Positions 60,135 through 64,000 of a DNA stretch of 64,000 bases are shown in pieces. Source of the stretch: Pseudomonas marginalis (GTDB taxonomy: Bacteria; Pseudomonadota; Gammaproteobacteria; Pseudomonadales; Pseudomonadaceae). A program made the translations under genes and the position numbers. The stretch is from contig NZ_JALJWV010000001.1 of the NCBI RefSeq assembly GCF_024169655.1, positions 3,973,001-4,037,000 on the forward strand, read 5' to 3'. Under the pieces are notes generated by a model. That model had not been told where the DNA came from. It saw only the letters and a list, made by a program, of their open reading frames with translations, and did not search any database. Positions within the stretch are counted from its first letter, which is position 1; every line of letters starts with the position of its first letter.

Positions 60135-61079
60135 TTACAGCGCCTGTTGCAGCGCCGGTACGGCTTCGAACAAGTCCGCCACCAGGCCGTAATCAGCCAC
60201 CTGGAAGATCGGTGCTTCTTCGTCCTTGTTGATCGCCACGATCACCTTGGAGTCTTTCATGCCGGCCAAATGCTGGATCGCACCGGAAATACCGACCGCG
60301 ATGTACAGCTGTGGCGCAACGATCTTGCCGGTCTGGCCGACCTGCATGTCGTTGGGCACGAAACCTGCGTCGACGGCCGCGCGGGAAGCGCCGACCGCAG
60401 CGCCCAGCTTGTCGGCCAGGGCGTACAGGTGCTTGAAGTTGTCACCGTTCTGCATGCCACGCCCGCCCGAAACGACGATCTTGGCAGCGGTCAGCTCAGG
60501 ACGATCCGACTTGGCCAGCTCTTCGCCAACAAAGCTGGAAAGGCCAGCGTCGTGGGCAGCGGAGACGGCTTCAACGGCAGCCGAACCACCTTCGGCGGCA
60601 ACCGGGTCGAAACCGGTGGCACGCACGGTGATGACCTTGACCGCAGCGCTCGATTGCACGGTGGCAATGGCGTTACCGGCGTAGATCGGGCGCTTGAAGG
60701 TGTCAGCGCTTTCGACCGAGATGATCTCGGAGATCTGGTCAACGTCCAGTTGCGCGGCAACGCGCGGCAGGATGTTTTTGCCGTTGGAGGTAGCGGCGGC
60801 CAGGATGTGGCTGTAGCCAGCACCACCCGCCTCTAAACAAAGAGCAGCTACCAGAGGCGCGACGTTTTCCGGCAACTGGTGAGCATAAGCGGCGTTGTCG
60901 GCCAGCAGTACTTTGCTCACGCCGGCGATTTTCGCCGCGGCTTCAGCCACGGCGCCAGCGCCCTGACCGGCAACCAGCACGTGGATGTCGCCACCGATTT
61001 TCGCAGCGGCAGCCACGGTGTTCAGGGTGGCCGGAGCCAGTACCTTGTTGTCGTGTTCTGCGATTACCAAGATAGTCAT
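60135..61079 (-). CDS. etfA: Electron transfer flavoprotein alpha subunit
   Basis: A 314-residue ETF alpha. MTILVIAEHDNKVLAPATLNT at the start, KIVVSGGRGMQNGDNFKHLYALADKLGAAVGASRAAVDAGFVPNDMQVGQTGKIVAPQLYIAVGISGAIQHLAGM is the FAD-binding C-terminal half, near-complete in its typical form. Start 61079 is preferred over an upstream in-frame codon at 61094. It accepts electrons from acyl-CoA-type dehydrogenases and passes them to ETF:quinone oxidoreductase. It pairs with etfB, 16 bp away. The sequence is close to housekeeping Pseudomonas EtfA, so this may be core DNA. Confidence 0.95.
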   Translation of the reverse strand: MTILVIAEHDNKVLAPATLNTVAAAAKIGGDIHVLVAGQGAGAVAEAAAKIAGVSKVLLADNAAYAHQLPENVAPLVAALCLEAGGAGYSHILAAATSNGKNILPRVAAQLDVDQISEIISVESADTFKRPIYAGNAIATVQSSAAVKVITVRATGFDPVAAEGGSAAVEAVSAAHDAGLSSFVGEELAKSDRPELTAAKIVVSGGRGMQNGDNFKHLYALADKLGAAVGASRAAVDAGFVPNDMQVGQTGKIVAPQLYIAVGISGAIQHLAGMKDSKVIVAINKDEEAPIFQVADYGLVADLFEAVPALQQAL

Positions 61080-61095
61080 GATTCGGCTCCCCAAT

Positions 61096-61845
61096 TCAAA
61101 GCACCTTCGCTTCGTTTTTCAGTTTCTCGACCAGTTCAGCCACCGACTTGACCTTGATGCCCGCGCTGCGTGCAGCCGGCGCTTCGACTTTGACGGTCTT
61201 GTTGGTAGAGGCGGTGGAAACGCCCAAAGCGTCCGCAGTCACTACTTCGAGAGGCTTCTTCTTGGCTTTCATGATATTTGGCAGAGACGCGTAGCGCGGC
61301 TCGTTCAAACGCAGGTCGGTGGTGATGATGGCCGGCAGTTTCAGCGAAACTGTTTGCGCGCCGCCGTCGATTTCGCGGGTCACGGCAACGCTGTCGCCGC
61401 TCACTTCGACTTTCGAGGCGAAGGTGCCCTGGCCGTAACCGGTCAGTGCAGCCAGCATCTGGCCAGTCTGGTTGTTGTCGCTGTCGATGGCCTGTTTGCC
61501 GAGGATCACCAGCGATGGCTGTTCCTTGTCGACAACGGCTTTGAGCAACTTGGCAACGGCCAGGGAGGTCAGCTCTTCAGCCGACTCAACCAGGATGGCG
61601 CGATCAGCGCCCAGTGCCAGGGCGGTACGCAACTGCTCTTGAGCAGTGGTCGGGCCGATGGAAACCACGACGATTTCAGTCACCACGCCTTTCTCTTTCA
61701 GGCGTACAGCTTCTTCCACGGCGATTTCGCAGAAGGGATTCATCGACATTTTGACGTTAGCAAGGTCGACGCCGGACTGGTCCGCTTTGACCCGAACCTT
61801 GACGTTGTAGTCGACCACCCGCTTGATGGCTACGAGGACTTTCAT
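61096..61845 (-). CDS. etfB: Electron transfer flavoprotein beta subunit
   Basis: A 249-residue ETF beta: MKVLVAIKRVVDYNVKVRVK, KMSMNPFCEIAVEEAVRLKEKG, VVSIGPTTAQEQLRTALALGADRAILVE, LVILGKQAIDSDNNQTGQMLAALTGYGQGTFASKVE. Complete and highly typical. ATG at 61845 follows GGAG. Upstream on the same strand are a CoA-transferase and thiolase, so the pair could receive electrons from an acyl-CoA pathway. Confidence 0.95.
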   Translation of the reverse strand: MKVLVAIKRVVDYNVKVRVKADQSGVDLANVKMSMNPFCEIAVEEAVRLKEKGVVTEIVVVSIGPTTAQEQLRTALALGADRAILVESAEELTSLAVAKLLKAVVDKEQPSLVILGKQAIDSDNNQTGQMLAALTGYGQGTFASKVEVSGDSVAVTREIDGGAQTVSLKLPAIITTDLRLNEPRYASLPNIMKAKKKPLEVVTADALGVSTASTNKTVKVEAPAARSAGIKVKSVAELVEKLKNEAKVL

Positions 61846-61905
61846 GGAGCACTCCATTACAAAAAAAATGACTCACCCCGGCAGCGAAGTACCGGAAAAA
61901 GCAGA

Positions 61906-63144
61906 TCAGCGCTCGCCCAGTTGCTCAATGACACCGCTGGCTTTCAACTGCGCCAGACGCTCGTCATCCAACCCCAACCGACGCTTGAGCACTTCATCCG
62001 TATGCTCACCGAGCATCGGCGCCGGGCGCAGGTATTCCACCGGCGTGCCGGACAGTTTGATCGGGCTGCCGACGGTGACAAAGTCCGGTTTCAGCGGATG
62101 GGGAATCGTCACCAGCATATTGCGCGCCTTGACCTGGGGTTCATCCAGAGCCTGGGCGATGCTGTTGATCGCGCCGATCGGCACACCCCGGGGATGCACG
62201 CGATCAATCCACTCCTCGGCACGCCCCTGAAGGAAGTGCGCCGACAGAATCTCGATAATCGCCTCGCGATTGGCCACGCGCTCGGCGTTACGCGTGAAGC
62301 GCGGGTCTTCGGGCAGGTGCGCCAGGCCGATGGCCTCGCACAGTGCGACGAATTGCGAGTCGTTGCCGCAGGCGATAATGAAGTCCTGGTCGCTGGCGCG
62401 GAACACCTGGTACGGCACGATGTTGGCGTGGGCGTTGCCGTAACGGCCAGGGGCCTTGCCCGAGGCCAGGTAGTTCTGGCTCTGGTTGCACAAGGTGGCA
62501 ACCTGCACATCCAGCAGCGCCATGTCGATGTGCTGGCCCAGGCCGGTTTTTTCGCGGCTGAGCAATGCCGCCTGGATCGCGACCGTCGAATAAAGCCCAG
62601 TCATCAAATCGGAAAACGCCACGCCGACCTTTTGCGGCCCGCCGCCGGGCAGGTCATCGCGCTCGCCGGTGATGCTCATCAGCCCGCCGATGCCCTGCAC
62701 GATAAAGTCGTAGCCCGGTTCCGCCGCACGCGGCCCGGTCTGCCCGAAGCCGGTGACCGAGCAGTACACCAGGCGCGGATTCAGTTGCGCCAGCGAGGCG
62801 TAATCCAGGCCGTACTTGGCCAGGGAACCGGCCTTGTAGTTTTCGATCAGCACATCGCAATCGGTCGCCAACGCCCGCACCAGCTCCTGCCCTTGCGGGC
62901 TGGCCAGGTTCAGGGCCACCGATAACTTGCCGCGATTGGTCGACTGATAATAAGAGGCTTCCGAGGTGCGCTCATCGTTCTGGCCTTTCATCCACGGCGG
63001 GCCCCAGCCACGGGTGTCGTCGCCCACGCCCGGCCGTTCGACCTTGATCACTTCGGCGCCCAGGTCGGCCAGGGTTTGCCCGCACCAGGGGCCGGCAAGC
63101 ACACGGCTCAAGTCGAGCACGCGGTATCCAGTCAAAGCACCCAT
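61906..63144 (-). CDS. Class III CoA-transferase (CaiB/BaiF family)
   Basis: A 412-residue family III CoA-transferase. TGYRVLDLSRVLAGPWCGQTLADLGAEVIKVERPGVGDDTR is the CoA-binding N-terminus, VLIENYKAGSLAKYGLDYASL includes the catalytic-site Asp/Asn region, and GYDFIVQGIGGLMSITGER follows. Substrates in the family include carnitine, oxalate, glutarate and aromatic acids. In front of etfB by 60 bp and behind a thiolase by 26 bp on the same strand: an acyl-CoA breakdown unit. Glutarate (GcdG-like) or a dicarboxylate is a reasonable guess. Confidence 0.88.
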   Translation of the reverse strand: MGALTGYRVLDLSRVLAGPWCGQTLADLGAEVIKVERPGVGDDTRGWGPPWMKGQNDERTSEASYYQSTNRGKLSVALNLASPQGQELVRALATDCDVLIENYKAGSLAKYGLDYASLAQLNPRLVYCSVTGFGQTGPRAAEPGYDFIVQGIGGLMSITGERDDLPGGGPQKVGVAFSDLMTGLYSTVAIQAALLSREKTGLGQHIDMALLDVQVATLCNQSQNYLASGKAPGRYGNAHANIVPYQVFRASDQDFIIACGNDSQFVALCEAIGLAHLPEDPRFTRNAERVANREAIIEILSAHFLQGRAEEWIDRVHPRGVPIGAINSIAQALDEPQVKARNMLVTIPHPLKPDFVTVGSPIKLSGTPVEYLRPAPMLGEHTDEVLKRRLGLDDERLAQLKASGVIEQLGER

Positions 63145-63170
63145 GTCATTTCACCTCTGCTGGAGCGCGT

Positions 63171-64000
63171 TTACACACGCTCGATAACCATCGCCAGCCC
63201 TTGGCCGACACCGATGCACAGACTGACCACCGCATAGCGTTTGCCACTCTCCTGCAACGCCCGTGCGGTGCTCAGCGCCAAGCGCGCACCCGAGGCGCCC
63301 AAGGGATGACCGAGCGCAATCGCGCCGCCGTTGGGGTTGACCCGTGGGTCGTCCAACGCCAGGCCCAGCCCCTTGAGGCAGCCCAGTACCTGGCTGGCGA
63401 AGGCTTCGTTGATTTCGATGATATCCATGTCGGCCAGCGTCAGCCCGGCACGGGCCAGGGCTTTGTTGATCGCCTCCACCGGGCCGATGCCCATGATGCG
63501 CGGCGCGACACCCGCTGCGGCACTCGACAGGATGCGTGCCATGGGCACCAACCCGTGACGCTCACCGGCGGCGACGGTGCCGATCAGCAGCGCGGCGGCG
63601 CCGTCGTTGACCCCGGAGGCATTGCCGGCGGTGACGATACCGCCTTCGTGCAACGGACGCAGGCGCGTCAGCGCGGCCAGGTCGGATTGCGGGCGCGGGT
63701 GTTCGTCCTGCTCCACGAGGTTGGGCGGCGTCTTGCGGCCGGTGGGCACACTGACGGCGAGGATTTCGTCGTTGAAGAAACCGCGCTGGCGTGCGGCTTC
63801 GTAAAGGGCCTGGGAGCGTGCGGCGAACCCATCGGCCTGGGTGCGCTCGATGCCGTACTCCTGGGCCACGTTGTCACCGGTCTGCGGCATGCTGTCGTTA
63901 CCGAATTCGGCGACGATCCTGGGGTTGGGAAAGCGTGCGCCGATGGTGCTGTCGTACATCGTAAAATCGCGGCTGTAGGCGCTCTCGGCCTTGGCCATGA
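63171..64000 (-). CDS. Thiolase, beta-ketoadipyl-CoA thiolase type, 5' end beyond window
   Basis: The last 277 or so residues of a thiolase. TADDYGIERTQADGF-like SMPQTGDNVAQEYGIERTQADGFAARSQ, VTAGNASGVNDGAAALLI, APRIMGIGPVEAINKALARAGL, IIEINEAFASQVLGCLKGLGL, NPNGGAIALGHPLGASGARL (catalytic His) and CIGVGQGLAMVIERV (catalytic Cys) are seen; the first catalytic Cys lies outside the window. It is closest in character to PcaF and PaaJ. It could complete the hap route (3-oxoadipyl-CoA to succinyl-CoA and acetyl-CoA), or serve an adipate/alicyclic acid pathway with the adjacent CoA-transferase. Confidence 0.87.
   Translation of the reverse strand, partial: MAKAESAYSRDFTMYDSTIGARFPNPRIVAEFGNDSMPQTGDNVAQEYGIERTQADGFAARSQALYEAARQRGFFNDEILAVSVPTGRKTPPNLVEQDEHPRPQSDLAALTRLRPLHEGGIVTAGNASGVNDGAAALLIGTVAAGERHGLVPMARILSSAAAGVAPRIMGIGPVEAINKALARAGLTLADMDIIEINEAFASQVLGCLKGLGLALDDPRVNPNGGAIALGHPLGASGARLALSTARALQESGKRYAVVSLCIGVGQGLAMVIERV

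Noticed and set aside
60985..62925. A 646-codon plus-strand frame
   Set aside because: Antisense to etfB and the CoA-transferase; composition (His, Arg, Gln) is that of a mirror frame.
1..64000. CRISPR arrays, rRNA genes, complete tRNA genes, or intact transposases
   Set aside because: Reading through the window I saw no regular repeat-spacer pattern, rRNA stretch, full cloverleaf or transposase-like frame.

Overview
The window looks like a Pseudomonas chromosome (P. fluorescens/putida type). Codon use is GC-rich, OprB and AcoR-type proteins are present, a tRNA-Pro(GGG) 3' end serves as an attachment site, and nearly every block is an accessory catabolic or detoxification cassette with its own regulator. 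I count eight intact LysR genes, three TetR, one IclR (cut by the window edge) and one sigma-54 activator. No housekeeping core is visible except perhaps the etfAB pair.

Layout. (1) 0.9-7.7 kb: a hydroquinone lower pathway in the gene order hapC-D-E-F-G-H-I known from P. fluorescens ACB, preceded by a LysR gene. An IclR gene stands where hapB/hapA (4-hydroxyacetophenone entry) would be expected. (2) 8.3-21.9 kb: three related LysR genes and their targets. These are a FAD hydroxylase of the 2,6-dihydroxypyridine type, an old-yellow-enzyme reductase, two DsbA/FrnE-like proteins, a three-gene molybdenum hydroxylase with tri-haem cytochrome c, and an MFS exporter, mixed with remnants of an amidohydrolase and a MarR regulator. 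(3) 22.2-27.2 kb: an integrase next to a 45-bp tRNA-Pro fragment, an OmpV/MipA porin with TetR operators, and decayed DNA. (4) 27.3-32.2 kb: a TetR-controlled NodT-HlyD-MFS tripartite efflux pump. (5) 32.3-37.3 kb: salicylate hydroxylase, aryl-alcohol dehydrogenase and salicylaldehyde dehydrogenase with a divergent NahR-like regulator, together a route from salicyl alcohol to catechol. (6) 37.3-45.5 kb: two LysR-controlled sets (tautomerase, ABM monooxygenase, nitroreductase and MFS; then NpdG-like reductase, DODA-type dioxygenase, carboxylesterase and DoxX) that resemble, in gene content, the MhqR/YodB/CatR quinone-response regulon of Bacillus. (7) 45.6-50.3 kb: a LysR gene and an operon of two luciferase-like flavoenzymes around two tandem TIM-barrel paralogues, function unknown. 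(8) 50.4-60.1 kb: a sigma-54/AcoR-like controlled operon of SDR, Baeyer-Villiger monooxygenase, aldehyde dehydrogenase, OprB porin, acetoin/diol dehydrogenase and glycerol-dehydrogenase-like enzyme. (9) 60.1-64 kb: etfA, etfB, a class III CoA-transferase and the 3' part of a beta-ketoadipyl-CoA-type thiolase.

How it fits together. Aromatic alcohols, phenols and ketones would be funnelled to hydroquinone, catechol or acyl-CoA. The efflux pumps and the putative quinone module would handle the toxic (hydro)quinones these routes produce. The strongest regulatory signals are a sigma-54 promoter with an upstream 14-bp inverted repeat before the Baeyer-Villiger operon, and a recurring TTGCG-N5-CGCAA-like dyad at promoters next to the LysR paralogues. 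Pathway assignments rest on protein sequence recognition and gene order; no database search was possible.
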